From: Bacteroidales bacterium | Lineage (GTDB): Bacteria > Bacteroidota > Bacteroidia > Bacteroidales > ML635J-15 | Length of the DNA stretch: 48,272 nucleotides | Reading direction: 5' to 3' | NCBI GenBank assembly: GCA_028686735.1 | Contig: JAQUBO010000007.1 | Span: 1-48,272, forward strand | In this document: positions 17,018-26,273 of the stretch, in pieces | Layout: each line of letters starts with the position of its first letter | How positions within the stretch are numbered: the stretch's first letter is position 1 | The notes under the pieces: generated by a model | Databases searched by the model: none | Told to the model about the DNA's origin: nothing | Seen by the model: only the letters and a program-made list of their open reading frames with translations | Position numbers and translations under genes: made by a program

Positions 17018-17059
17018 CATCGCAAAAGTAATTAATTTATTAATTCTAAATTATTAATT

Positions 17060-17296
17060 ATGTCAGACATTACATCAAGAGTAAAAAGTATCATCGTTGA
17101 CAAATTAGGTGTTGACGAAACAGAAGTAACTCCAGAAGCTAGTTTTACTAACGATCTAGGAGCGGATTCATTGGACACAGTAGAATTGATTATGGAATTC
17201 GAAAAGGAATTTGAGATTTCCATTTCAGATCAAGACGCTGAAAAAATCGGCACCGTTGGTGATGCGATAAGTTACATGGAAGAACACGTAAAGTAA
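17060..17296 (+). CDS. acpP: Acyl carrier protein
   Basis: The 78-residue acidic protein carries the growing acyl chain in fatty-acid synthesis. The phosphopantetheine attachment site is Ser37 in [13 protein letters not shown]. Length and the acidic helix II are canonical. fabF begins 24 bp downstream and rnc follows, so the three are probably one transcript from the promoter near 17011. Confidence 0.98.
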   Translation: MSDITSRVKSIIVDKLGVDETEVTPEASFTNDLGADSLDTVELIMEFEKEFEISISDQDAEKIGTVGDAISYMEEHVK

Positions 17297-17320
17297 TTTT
17301 GTTAACTAAATTTTGCTGGC

Positions 17321-18571
17321 ATGGCTTTAAAAAGAGTAGTAGTTACCGGTCTAGGAACACTCTCACCGGTGGGATCAAACACTCAGGAAACCTGGGAGAA
17401 TGTAAAAAACGGTATTGGTGGTATAGACTGGATTACGAATTATGATGCTAGTAAGTTTAAAACAAGATTTGCTTGCGAAGTAAAAAATTATGATTCCAAC
17501 CAATATTTTGACCGCAAAGAAGCAAAAAGAATCGATAAGTTCACGCAATTTGCTTTGATTGCAGCCGATGAGGCTGTCAAAGATTCGGGTATAGACTCGG
17601 AGTCTGTTGATAAAGAGCGAACCGGTGTAATTTGGTCTTCAGGTATTGGAGGAGTCGAGACATTTTATCAAGAAGTTAAGGACTATGTCGAGGGTAATTA
17701 TACTCCTCGATTTAGTCCCTTTTTTATTCCAAAAATTATTTCAGATATTGCTGCTGGGCACATATCCATGAAATATGGATTTATGGGACCTAACTATTGT
17801 ACGGTTTCTGCTTGTGCATCATCTTCTAATGCAATTATCGATTCTTTTAACATTATTAGACTCGGAATGGCTGATGTGATGGTAACTGGTGGCTCAGAAG
17901 CTTCGATAAATGAAATTGGAATGGGAGGCTTTCAGTCAATGATGGCGATTTCCTTTAATAATGATGAGTATAAAACCGCTTCTAGACCATTTTGCAATAC
18001 TCGTGACGGGTTTGTTATGGGTGAAGGGGGGGCAGGTATGATACTTGAAGAATACGAACACGCTAAAGCTAGAGGTGCAAAAATTTATGCAGAAGTTGTG
18101 GGGGTAGGAATGTCAGCAGACGCTTACCATTTAACAGCACCACACCCCGAAGGTAGAGGTGCTGCAATTGTAATGAAAAATTCCCTTTCTGATGCTGGTC
18201 TTAAACCCGAAGATATAGATTATATAAATGCTCATGGAACGGCAACCCCTCGTGGAGATTTGTCGGAACTTATAGCTATAAAAACTATATTTAAAGAGCA
18301 TGCTTATAATTTGAATATTAGTTCAACTAAATCAATTGTTGGACATCTTTTAGGCGCAGCTGGTGTTATGGAGGCAATGTTTTGTGTTAAAGCATTACAG
18401 GAAAATATTGTGCCACCAACTATAAATCATCAAGAAGCAGATCCCGAAATTGACCCAAAATTAAACCTTACATTGCATAAAGCTCAAAAACGAGAAGTAA
18501 AATATGCTCTTAATAATACGTTTGGTTTTGGAGGGCATAATACTTCAGTAATTTTTAAAAAGTACGAATAG
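17321..18571 (+). CDS. fabF: 3-oxoacyl-ACP synthase II (FabF)
   Basis: The 416-residue condensing enzyme extends acyl-ACP with malonyl-ACP in fatty-acid elongation. The catalytic triad is visible: Cys165 in VSACASSSNA, His305 in NAHGTATPRGD and His342 in VGHLLGAAGVMEA. The positions match E. coli FabF (163, 303, 340) closely. The C-terminal NNTFGFGGHNTSVIF is canonical. It lies between acpP and rnc, 8 bp before the latter. Confidence 0.97.
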   Translation: MALKRVVVTGLGTLSPVGSNTQETWENVKNGIGGIDWITNYDASKFKTRFACEVKNYDSNQYFDRKEAKRIDKFTQFALIAADEAVKDSGIDSESVDKERTGVIWSSGIGGVETFYQEVKDYVEGNYTPRFSPFFIPKIISDIAAGHISMKYGFMGPNYCTVSACASSSNAIIDSFNIIRLGMADVMVTGGSEASINEIGMGGFQSMMAISFNNDEYKTASRPFCNTRDGFVMGEGGAGMILEEYEHAKARGAKIYAEVVGVGMSADAYHLTAPHPEGRGAAIVMKNSLSDAGLKPEDIDYINAHGTATPRGDLSELIAIKTIFKEHAYNLNISSTKSIVGHLLGAAGVMEAMFCVKALQENIVPPTINHQEADPEIDPKLNLTLHKAQKREVKYALNNTFGFGGHNTSVIFKKYE

Positions 18572-18579
18572 TTTATAAA

Positions 18580-19314
18580 ATGTTTTGTCCTTTCAGTAAA
18601 AAGTCTGAAACTGATAAAATATTAGTAAAAAATCTAATCGCAGTTTTGGGATTTAAACCTAAGAACTTGTTTTATTATAAACAAGCACTTAGACACGCCT
18701 CTGCAATATGCATAACAAATAATCGCCAAAGTAGTAATGAGAGATTAGAATTTGTTGGCGATGCAATTATAAGTGCAATTGTTAGCGATATTTTATTTAA
18801 TTATTTCCCAAAGGCTGACGAAGGGAGATTATCTATACTGCGAGCTACAATTGTTAATCGAAAAACACTAAACCAACTTGCGAAGGAGCTGAAAATTCCA
18901 GAATTGATGATATTTAAATCATCTTCGGCAAACAAAATGAAAAATATGGGAGGAAACTCTTTCGAGGCAATTGTTGGTGCAATCTATTATGACCGTGGTT
19001 ATGCATACTGTATTAAATTTATGCATAAGATTATTAATCAATATTTTGACCTTAATACGCTTATTAAACAAAATACAGATTATAAATCAAGGCTTCTTCA
19101 ATATGTGCAAAAACATAAATTAGAATTATTAATTGACACTTGTGAAAATGTGGAGCGAAATGAAAAAAATCAGCATTTTGTTAGTGAAATATGTATTGAT
19201 AACAAGTATATAGCTGCTGGAAAAGCCTGGTCGAAAAAAGAGGCTGAACAAATTGCTGCGAAAAATACCCTTAGTAAAATCAATCTAGATAATAAAGAAA
19301 AATATAAAATTTAA
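18580..19314 (+). CDS. rnc: Ribonuclease III
   Basis: The 244-residue protein cleaves double-stranded RNA during rRNA and mRNA processing. The catalytic signature NERLEFVGDAI lies at residues 53-63, and the second acidic metal-binding region is NSFEAIVGAIYYDRG. A C-terminal double-stranded RNA-binding domain (about 165-235) ends with SKKEAEQIAAKNTL. The start is ATG at 18580, 8 bp after fabF. This acpP-fabF-rnc order is a recurrent arrangement in the phylum. Confidence 0.95.
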   Translation: MFCPFSKKSETDKILVKNLIAVLGFKPKNLFYYKQALRHASAICITNNRQSSNERLEFVGDAIISAIVSDILFNYFPKADEGRLSILRATIVNRKTLNQLAKELKIPELMIFKSSSANKMKNMGGNSFEAIVGAIYYDRGYAYCIKFMHKIINQYFDLNTLIKQNTDYKSRLLQYVQKHKLELLIDTCENVERNEKNQHFVSEICIDNKYIAAGKAWSKKEAEQIAAKNTLSKINLDNKEKYKI

Positions 19315-19325
19315 CTTATATTGAT

Positions 19326-19333
19326 TACATTTG
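19326..19333 (+). promoter_or_regulatory. TAnnTTTG -7 element for the IPExxxVDY-like gene
   Basis: TACATTTG ends 5 bp before the ATG at 19339. The transcript would therefore be near-leaderless and independent of the rnc operon. Confidence 0.55.
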
Positions 19334-19338
19334 CATAA

Positions 19339-19761
19339 ATGAAAATCAAAAAGTTAAAATATAAACCAGAGTATAATTTTAAATTAATAGGCATATCTTC
19401 TGCCGAAGATGATTATAAGTTATCATGGAAGCTTGGGCAAGTGCTTAAAACAGAGTTTGTTAGAGCTAGACCATTACAAATAATTGATCCAAAATATACA
19501 GATTATCAAATGTTTAGCGTTTTTGAAAGTGATGGTAATAATAATTTGCCCGATATTAGGCTAATTACAAATAAAGGAAACGAAGGGTTTTTAATCGAAG
19601 AATTAAAAAATATAGACTTTTTTATCATTATTCATTATGATGAACTTACTGAAAATTTTGATCAGAAATTAATGAGTAAACTTAAAAACGAAGCAGAAAT
19701 AACTGCCGTTTTTCCACTAGACCCAAGTAGGCTTAAATCTAAAGAAAAACTCTTGTTTTAA
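19339..19761 (+). CDS. IPExxxVDY family-like protein of unknown function
   Basis: The 140-residue protein is a lysine-rich cytoplasmic protein with no signal peptide or membrane segment. Position directly after rnc, its length, and the YKLSWKLGQVLKTEFVRA segment match the IPExxxVDY family found next to rnc in Bacteroidota. The C-terminal motif that names the family is diverged here (VFPLDPSRLKSKEKLLF). No function is known for the family. The flippase gene begins 11 bp downstream, so the two are probably cotranscribed. Confidence 0.55.
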   Translation: MKIKKLKYKPEYNFKLIGISSAEDDYKLSWKLGQVLKTEFVRARPLQIIDPKYTDYQMFSVFESDGNNNLPDIRLITNKGNEGFLIEELKNIDFFIIIHYDELTENFDQKLMSKLKNEAEITAVFPLDPSRLKSKEKLLF

Positions 19762-19772
19762 ATAATAAATAG

Positions 19773-21275
19773 ATGGGGATTATTGCAAGACAAACTATTA
19801 AAGGTTCTTTTTATTCCGTGCTGGGAGCTCTTATTGGTTTTGTTAATATTGGATTAATAATGCCTCAAATATTTTCTACCGCAGAAATTGGACTTACAAA
19901 TTTACTAATATCAATATCAGCAATATTTGGACAGATAGGAACGCTGGGATTTATGAATGTTACCGTAAAATTATTTCCGTTTTTTAGAGATACTAAAAAT
20001 AAAAATAATGGTTTCCTTTTTCTTCTGCTCTCAGTAGGTACGCTTGGCTTTATTATTTGTGCTATTGCATATTATATCTCAAAACCATATTTAGTAAGTT
20101 CTAATATCCAAAACTCACCTTTATTTGTCGAATATGTTTATTTGTTAATACCCTTAATATTTATCTCAATTTTTTATTTGTTAATAGACTCATATAACAG
20201 AATTTTGTTTAATGCGTCTTTTGGAATTTTTGTTAAAGAATTTTTGCTTAGAATATTAAATCTATTGGGGATACTCTTATTTTACTTTAATGTTTTTGAT
20301 TTTAATGCTTTTATTATTTATTACACTTTGGCTTATGGAGTACCTGTATTGTTAATTTGCTTGTTACTACTATCTAAAAACCAAATTTCATTCAAACCAT
20401 CTTTCGAGTTTTTAAATAAAAAATTTGTTCGTGAAATTATTAGTGTCGCAGGATATGGCGTTATCTCTGGTTTTAGTGGTATTGCAATTTATCAAATAGA
20501 CCGTTATTTAGTAAACTACTATTGCGATTTAAGTGCTACTGGGGTGTATTCAACGGCATTTTTCTTTGGTACAATAATACTTTTGCCAGCAAGATCACTA
20601 ATCCGAATATCAGGCTCTGTAATTGCAGAAGATATAAAAGCAAATAGATGGGATAAAATAAAAAATATTTATAAACAAAGTACAAATAATCTTCTTTTAT
20701 TGTCGATTTTGATTTTTATAATTATTTGGGGTAATATTAACAATATTATGCAATTTCTTCCCCCTGTATTTGAAACAGGAAGATATGTTATATTGTTAAT
20801 CGCTTTAGCTTTTGTTGTTCAAAGTGTATCGGCAATTAGTGGCATAATTATTCAATACAGTAAGTACTATAAACAGCATAGTTATTTGATGTTGTTCTCA
20901 ATTCTTTTAATTGTAGTGTTAAATGTTTTATTACTACCCGATTATGGCATTACCGGAGCAGCAATGGCGTCTTTTATTGCATTTATTATTATGGGAATAC
21001 TGCAGATTCTTTTTGTTAAAATAAAGTTTAACTCTCAGCCATATAATTATAGGCATGTGATTATGGTTTTAGCTGGAGCTTGTGCATGCTTTATCTCAAG
21101 TTTTATACCTCAATTAAATTCATTAGTTCTTGATCTTATGCTCCGAAGCAGCGTTTTGGCTGTGCTATACGTAGCCCCTATGCTATTGGCAGGCTACTCT
21201 CCTGAAGGTATTGATATCTTGAAAAGGCTTTTATCAATTAGCCAAAAGAATAAAAATAAGGATAGTGGAAAATAA
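19773..21275 (+). CDS. Wzx-like polysaccharide flippase (MOP/oligosaccharide exporter family)
   Basis: The 500-residue integral membrane protein has about 12-14 predicted transmembrane helices and the N-terminal pattern of the polysaccharide biosynthesis (PF01943-like) family: MGIIARQTIKGSFYSVLGAL with a conserved QTxKGSxxSxxG segment, then GYGVISGFSGIAIYQIDRYL in the middle repeat. Such proteins flip lipid-linked oligosaccharides across the inner membrane for O-antigen or capsule. The C-terminus is a soluble lysine-rich tail. It follows the IPExxxVDY-like gene by 11 bp. No glycan cluster surrounds it, so the substrate is unknown. Confidence 0.85.
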   Translation: MGIIARQTIKGSFYSVLGALIGFVNIGLIMPQIFSTAEIGLTNLLISISAIFGQIGTLGFMNVTVKLFPFFRDTKNKNNGFLFLLLSVGTLGFIICAIAYYISKPYLVSSNIQNSPLFVEYVYLLIPLIFISIFYLLIDSYNRILFNASFGIFVKEFLLRILNLLGILLFYFNVFDFNAFIIYYTLAYGVPVLLICLLLLSKNQISFKPSFEFLNKKFVREIISVAGYGVISGFSGIAIYQIDRYLVNYYCDLSATGVYSTAFFFGTIILLPARSLIRISGSVIAEDIKANRWDKIKNIYKQSTNNLLLLSILIFIIIWGNINNIMQFLPPVFETGRYVILLIALAFVVQSVSAISGIIIQYSKYYKQHSYLMLFSILLIVVLNVLLLPDYGITGAAMASFIAFIIMGILQILFVKIKFNSQPYNYRHVIMVLAGACACFISSFIPQLNSLVLDLMLRSSVLAVLYVAPMLLAGYSPEGIDILKRLLSISQKNKNKDSGK

Positions 21276-21324
21276 TACAGCGTAAATTCAGTTAGTAAGA
21301 TTAAGAAGAGTTCTAAAAAATTGA

Positions 21325-21332
21325 TACTTTTG
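21325..21332 (+). promoter_or_regulatory. TAnnTTTG -7 element for the mutL-rhomboid operon
   Basis: TACTTTTG lies 15 bp before the ATG at 21348. Confidence 0.5.
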
Positions 21333-21347
21333 TAAAAAATATAAGAT

Positions 21348-21674
21348 ATGGGTGTAGGAAGTTTTTTTAAATTGCCACAATATAATGTGTTTGACTATAA
21401 GCCTCGATTTTATGATCCCGAGGAGGAGGAAAGAAAAGCTAGGCGTAGAGAACTACGTGATTTGCGTGGGAATTCGCAAATTGATATAGAAGACAAGGAA
21501 TATAAACCAGGGAGTACAATAAAGGGTAGCTTTAGGCCAAAAATGCCGCGAACTTCCTACCGTACTCGTAGTTCTTCTATAAGACTTTTTGTCATAATGT
21601 CAGTATTGTTCTTTTTGGCATACCTTTTAATAGTAGTTGATTTAACGCCATTAATTAAATTTTTTAGCCACTAA
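21348..21674 (+). CDS. Small conserved membrane protein upstream of mutL
   Basis: The 108-residue protein starts MGVGSFFKLPQYNVFDYKPR, followed by a charged Arg/Glu-rich stretch (about 25-75) and one C-terminal transmembrane helix (LFVIMSVLFFLAYLLIVVDL). Proteins beginning with FFKLP...FDYxPRxYDP are a small conserved family in Bacteroidota; I know of no assigned function. The stop codon overlaps the mutL start by one base (TAATG), so the two are translationally coupled. A tail-anchored envelope or scaffold role is only a guess from the topology. Confidence 0.75.
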   Translation: MGVGSFFKLPQYNVFDYKPRFYDPEEEERKARRRELRDLRGNSQIDIEDKEYKPGSTIKGSFRPKMPRTSYRTRSSSIRLFVIMSVLFFLAYLLIVVDLTPLIKFFSH

Positions 21675-23491
21675 TGTCAGACTTGATTAAATTATTATCC
21701 GATGCTGTAGCAAATCAAATTGCTGCTGGTGAAGTTATTCAACGCCCAGCTTCGGTAATTAAAGAGCTAGTTGAAAATGCAATTGATTCGGGGGCAACAG
21801 AGGTCCAGATTTCAATTAAAGATGCTGGTAAAACTTCTATACAAATAATAGATAATGGCTGTGGAATGTCTCCAACTGATGCGAGAATGAGTTTTGAACG
21901 ACATGCTACATCAAAAATATCAAAAGCCGAAGACCTTTTTGCAATTAAAACTATGGGGTTTCGTGGTGAAGCTCTCGCTTCGGTAGCTGCTATTGCCGCA
22001 GTTGAACTAAAAACTAAAGTCAATGGAGAAGACTTAGGTACACATATTTGTATTTCTGGTTCCGAAGTAATATCCCAAGAGCCTGTCGCTTGTCAAAAAG
22101 GGAGTAACTTTATTATTAAAAACTTGTTTTATAATGTACCAGCACGTCGCAAATTTCTTAAATCAGATAGAGCAGAATATCGGCACATTTTAACGGAGTT
22201 GCACCGAATAGTACTCACAAATTCCGAAATAGCTTTTACTTTTGTCGCAAATGATAATCCGGTTTTCCAATTAAAACCAGAAAATTTGAGGCAGCGAATT
22301 ATTAGTATCTTTGGTAAAAGTATTAATCGAAATTTGATTAACGTAAATACCCAAACTTCAATTGCAGAAATAACAGGATTTATTGCTAAACCAGAAAGAA
22401 CTAAAAAATCAACTGGCGAACAATTCTTTTTTGTCAATAATCGATATATGTATCATCCATATTTTCGAAAAGCTATATCAATGGCTTATGACAAATTAAT
22501 ACCTGAGGGTGAACACCCCTCTTTTTTTATCTATTTTACTGTCGATCCAGCGAATATCGATATAAATATACACCCCACAAAAACTGAAATAAAATTTGAA
22601 GATGAACAGGCCATTTTTCAAATTCTAAATGCTGCCGTAAAAGAATCGCTAGGGAAATTTAATATAGTTCCAGGATTGGATTTTGAGGAGAATATTACTC
22701 GAGATGCTCACTTAACCTCTAAAACAAGTTTTAAAGCTCCAAATATACCGATAAACCCTGATTATAACCCATTTGATAACTCCATGGAGCATAAGTATCA
22801 GCACGACAAAGTACCTGATAATTGGGAAAGTTTGTATGATGCAGGAAAAGAAAAAACAGCGGACGACTTTTTTTTGCCACAGGAAAATATGGCAAAACAA
22901 ACAAGTTTTTTTACTAATGATAATACTGAGAAAAATATCTTCTTTCAGCTTAAAAATAAATATATTTTAACATCAGGAAAATCTGGTCTTATTTTGATAA
23001 ATCAAAAAAGAGCTCATGAAAGAATATTGTTTGAAAAATTCTTAAAACTGCTTGAAACACGTAAAGGAGTTGTGCAAAAAACACTATTCCCAGTAATATA
23101 TCAGCCATCGCCAAATGAAAGAGCAGTTTTGTATGAGCTTATGGGTGAACTAAACAATATTGGCTTTGAAATTGTCCTTTTAGGTAGTGATAAATTTGAA
23201 ATTCGTGGCGTCCCAGCAGATCTTACAGATATTGATCCGCAAAAAACTGTTGAACAGATGATTTATGTGCTTGGCGAAATATCTGGTAGTGTCGAATTGG
23301 TTTTACATCAAAAAATTGCATTATCATTAGCCAAAACTGCAGCATTTAAAATTGGTAAACAACTACAAGAGCAAGAAATGCAAGACCTGTTTTATCGCTT
23401 AATGTCGTGTGCAAATCATAATCATACTGTGGAAGGGAAAAAAATACTCGAGATTATTAGTATTGACGAAATTGAAAGGAAACTGAATTAA
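21674..23491 (+). CDS. mutL: DNA mismatch repair protein MutL
   Basis: The 605-residue protein couples MutS mismatch recognition to strand removal. The N-terminal GHKL ATPase shows IAAGEVIQRPASVIKELVEN, then DNGCGM and GFRGEALASVAA (about residues 15-105), with the transducer domain to about 335. A low-complexity linker precedes the C-terminal dimerisation domain (about 410-600). At the endonuclease-metal site, where MutL nucleases have DQHAxxE, this protein has NQKRAHE (residues 443-449), losing the conserved Asp and His. It overlaps both neighbours by one base in an operon with two rhomboids. Confidence 0.95.
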   Translation: MSDLIKLLSDAVANQIAAGEVIQRPASVIKELVENAIDSGATEVQISIKDAGKTSIQIIDNGCGMSPTDARMSFERHATSKISKAEDLFAIKTMGFRGEALASVAAIAAVELKTKVNGEDLGTHICISGSEVISQEPVACQKGSNFIIKNLFYNVPARRKFLKSDRAEYRHILTELHRIVLTNSEIAFTFVANDNPVFQLKPENLRQRIISIFGKSINRNLINVNTQTSIAEITGFIAKPERTKKSTGEQFFFVNNRYMYHPYFRKAISMAYDKLIPEGEHPSFFIYFTVDPANIDINIHPTKTEIKFEDEQAIFQILNAAVKESLGKFNIVPGLDFEENITRDAHLTSKTSFKAPNIPINPDYNPFDNSMEHKYQHDKVPDNWESLYDAGKEKTADDFFLPQENMAKQTSFFTNDNTEKNIFFQLKNKYILTSGKSGLILINQKRAHERILFEKFLKLLETRKGVVQKTLFPVIYQPSPNERAVLYELMGELNNIGFEIVLLGSDKFEIRGVPADLTDIDPQKTVEQMIYVLGEISGSVELVLHQKIALSLAKTAAFKIGKQLQEQEMQDLFYRLMSCANHNHTVEGKKILEIISIDEIERKLN

Positions 23492-24222
23492 TGATATACC
23501 AAAGAAAAGGATTTTTTGATTTGCCTCCAGTTGTTAAGGCCTTGCTGATAATAAATCTGGCTATGTTTTTACTAAGTGTGATTTTTCCAAACTTGCAATT
23601 GTATTTTGCAGTATATAGTTTTAAATCAGAGTTTTTTAAACCTATGCAGTTGGTAACACACATGTTTATGCATGGCGATTTTTGGCATTTGTTTTTTAAT
23701 ATGTTTGCCTTATATATGTTTGGAAGAATTCTAGAAGATGTATGGGGACAAAAACGATTTTTTATCTTTTATTTTGTTACAGGGCTTGGGGCTGCAGCTC
23801 TCCATTTAGGTGTTATGCACTTAGAAATAAACGCACTAATAAGCAAATTGCCGACCGAACAAGTGCAAACTGTACTTAGAGAAGGCGGAAACGTTCTTAT
23901 GAGTGGCAAAAATTATATCGACCCCCAATTAAGAGACCTAAATCTTATGGTAAATACTCCTACTGTTGGGGCATCTGGGGCAATTTATGGATTGCTGCTG
24001 GCTTTTGGTATGCTCTTCCCAAATGTGTTATTATATGTTTATTTTGCTATCCCAGTAAAAGCAAAATATCTTGTAATGATATTTGTTGCAATAGAACTTT
24101 ATCTGGGTTTTATTAATAGAGCTGGTGATAATATCGCACATTTTGCACATCTTGGTGGAATGCTATTTGGTCTTATTCTAATTTTATTTTGGAGAAAAGA
24201 TCAGTTTAATCGTTGGAGGTAA
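23491..24222 (+). CDS. Rhomboid family intramembrane serine protease (first of two)
   Basis: The 243-residue protein has six predicted transmembrane helices. The rhomboid signature is complete: HGDFWHLFFNMFALYMFG in helix 2, the nucleophile Ser in VGASGAIYGLLLA and the catalytic His in AHFAHLGGMLFG. These enzymes cut membrane proteins within the bilayer. A long loop of about 40 residues between helices 3 and 4 (about 115-150) is an insertion relative to short rhomboids. It overlaps the mutL stop by one base, and the second rhomboid starts 1 bp after its stop. The substrate is unknown. Confidence 0.93.
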   Translation: MIYQRKGFFDLPPVVKALLIINLAMFLLSVIFPNLQLYFAVYSFKSEFFKPMQLVTHMFMHGDFWHLFFNMFALYMFGRILEDVWGQKRFFIFYFVTGLGAAALHLGVMHLEINALISKLPTEQVQTVLREGGNVLMSGKNYIDPQLRDLNLMVNTPTVGASGAIYGLLLAFGMLFPNVLLYVYFAIPVKAKYLVMIFVAIELYLGFINRAGDNIAHFAHLGGMLFGLILILFWRKDQFNRWR

Positions 24223-24223
24223 T

Positions 24224-25126
24224 ATGAGATTTATTGATGAGGTAAGATATAGCCTTAAAGGAAGAAATAACTTTAATACGTTGATATATATTAACTTAAT
24301 CGTTTTTGGTCTTATCGTTTTGGCTAAAGTTGTTTGCTTTTTGTTTGGGATAAGTAATTTTGATTTAGTCCTACTTCTTGCCGTCCCTGCTGATATTGAT
24401 ACTCTTATTAGAAAACCTTGGACGATAATAACATACATGTTTACTCATGCTAGTTTCTTACATATTCTATTTAACTTATTGGTGTTTTTTTGGTTTGGTA
24501 AACTGTTTTTGCAATTTCTTTCTCAACGACAATTGTTAGGTGTGTATATTCTTGGAGGACTTTCAGGAGCAATGTTTTACATAGCTGCATATAATCTAAT
24601 TCCTGCTTTTTCTATTGCGTCTTTGGTCTCAATAGCCCTTGGGGCATCTGCATCGGTAATGGCGATTGTTATTGCTGTTGCTACCCTAGTGCCAAATCAA
24701 GCGGTCTATATGTTGTTTTTTGGACGTGTGAAACTTAAATACTTGGCAATTGCAATTGTGATACTAGACCTTATTAGCATTCCTATAGATAATGCTGGAG
24801 GACATATTGCTCACTTGGGGGGGGCTCTGATAGGATTTGTATTTATTAAATATTATCGTAAAGGAACAGATATTACAATTTGGATATCAAGATTTCTAAA
24901 TGGGCTTAAAGAGTTTTTTAAACCGTCTAAAGAGATTAAAGTTACTTATAAAAACAAAAACAAAAAACAAAATAACCGCCCTGAAAATGACATGGAATAT
25001 AATGCCAGAAAAAAAGCAGAACAAGACGAAATTGATAAAATACTAGAAAAAATTGCCCAGTCTGGGTATTCAAGTTTATCAAAAACTGAAAAAGAAAAAC
25101 TATTTAATCAAAGTAAAAATAACTAA
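24224..25126 (+). CDS. Rhomboid family intramembrane serine protease (second of two) with C-terminal tail domain
   Basis: The 300-residue protein has six predicted transmembrane helices (about 20-215). Rhomboid motifs are HASFLHILFNLLVFFWFG, the serine loop GASASVMAIVIA (Ser in GASAS) and GGHIAHLGGALIG with the catalytic His. A soluble basic linker and a C-terminal segment (DEIDKILEKIAQSGYSSLSK plus TEKEKL) match the tail found on many Bacteroidota rhomboids. Tandem rhomboids may have divided substrates or form a pair. The following gene probably starts at TTG one base after its stop. Confidence 0.92.
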   Translation: MRFIDEVRYSLKGRNNFNTLIYINLIVFGLIVLAKVVCFLFGISNFDLVLLLAVPADIDTLIRKPWTIITYMFTHASFLHILFNLLVFFWFGKLFLQFLSQRQLLGVYILGGLSGAMFYIAAYNLIPAFSIASLVSIALGASASVMAIVIAVATLVPNQAVYMLFFGRVKLKYLAIAIVILDLISIPIDNAGGHIAHLGGALIGFVFIKYYRKGTDITIWISRFLNGLKEFFKPSKEIKVTYKNKNKKQNNRPENDMEYNARKKAEQDEIDKILEKIAQSGYSSLSKTEKEKLFNQSKNN

Positions 25127-25127
25127 G

Positions 25128-26207
25128 TTGAAAACATTAAAGAGAACAGCAGTTTTTATTAATATTGTTGCAGCTGTATCATTAATTGCAGTGTTTATTT
25201 CTGTAAAAATCTCGCCCGAAAAAACTCTTGTTGTTGCATTGTTACCTTTTGTTTATATTGGACTAATGGCAGTAAATGTGTGTTTTGTGATTTTATGGCT
25301 TTTTATAAAGTGGAAGTACTCATTTATTTCATTCGCAGCTATTGTAATTAGTATTAAATTTATTAATCTAATCTTTCCTGTAGCATCACTAATGTCTGAT
25401 AGTAAAGAAATACCCGACTTTAAAATAATGTCTTATAATGTTATGATATTTGGACTTTATAATTGGCAGGAAAACCCACAAATAAAAGCCAATATTTTAA
25501 GAACAATAAATGACCAAAATCCGAATATCTTGTGTTTGCAAGAGGCCTATTGGAATACCAAATCACATAATTTTATTACCTTAGATTCAATCACTTATTT
25601 ATTGGAAACTGATTATATTTATCGCTCAGCAATGGCAACAGCAGTTGGAGGCCAAAATTTTGGATTGGCAACAATATCTAAATATCCTATTATTAACTCC
25701 TATTCTCAAAAATTTGAAAATAGTTTTAACGGGTTTATTTATACAGACATTTTACTAAGCAAGGATACTGTGCGAGTATATAATTTACATCTGCAATCTA
25801 TACAATTGGATCAAAATGATTATACCGTTATCGAAGAGTTTGCCGAGTTTGATGATAAGACAAAAATTAAAACAGTGTTAAAAAAATATTTGTCATCATT
25901 AAAAATACGAGCCCAACAAGCAGAAATAGTAAGAGCTTCGATAGACTCTTGTTTATATCCAGTTTTTGTTTGCGGAGACTTTAATGACGCTCCGCTAACT
26001 TATACATATTTTACAATTGTAAAAGACCTAAAGGATAGCTTTGCAAAAAAAGGAAGATACCCTGGATACACTTGGGATAATTTTAAAATAAAACAGCGTA
26101 TTGATTATATAATATTTGATAAAAAGTATAAATGCGTTTCGCATGATATTATTAAAACTGAAGACTCAGATCACTTTGCAATTGTTGCAGGATTTGTGAG
26201 TAAGTAA
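25128..26207 (+). CDS. Membrane-anchored endonuclease/exonuclease/phosphatase family protein
   Basis: The 359-residue protein begins at TTG 25128, one base after the rhomboid stop. An open frame continues upstream to 25053 but would overlap the rhomboid by 74 bp and put basic residues ahead of the first helix. Three transmembrane helices (about 8-90) precede an EEP catalytic domain: MSYNVMIFG, ILCLQEAYWN, LHLQSIQL, VCGDFNDAP, RIDYIIFD and SDHFAIVAGF. All catalytic Asn, Glu, Asp and His positions of the fold are present. The active domain should face one side of the inner membrane. The substrate (DNA, lipid or phosphate ester) is unknown. Confidence 0.88.
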   Translation: MKTLKRTAVFINIVAAVSLIAVFISVKISPEKTLVVALLPFVYIGLMAVNVCFVILWLFIKWKYSFISFAAIVISIKFINLIFPVASLMSDSKEIPDFKIMSYNVMIFGLYNWQENPQIKANILRTINDQNPNILCLQEAYWNTKSHNFITLDSITYLLETDYIYRSAMATAVGGQNFGLATISKYPIINSYSQKFENSFNGFIYTDILLSKDTVRVYNLHLQSIQLDQNDYTVIEEFAEFDDKTKIKTVLKKYLSSLKIRAQQAEIVRASIDSCLYPVFVCGDFNDAPLTYTYFTIVKDLKDSFAKKGRYPGYTWDNFKIKQRIDYIIFDKKYKCVSHDIIKTEDSDHFAIVAGFVSK

Positions 26208-26273
26208 TTTTATAAATGGCTTGTTTAGGATATCAAGTTTATTATTTTTGCATTAGTAATTATTTATAATAAC

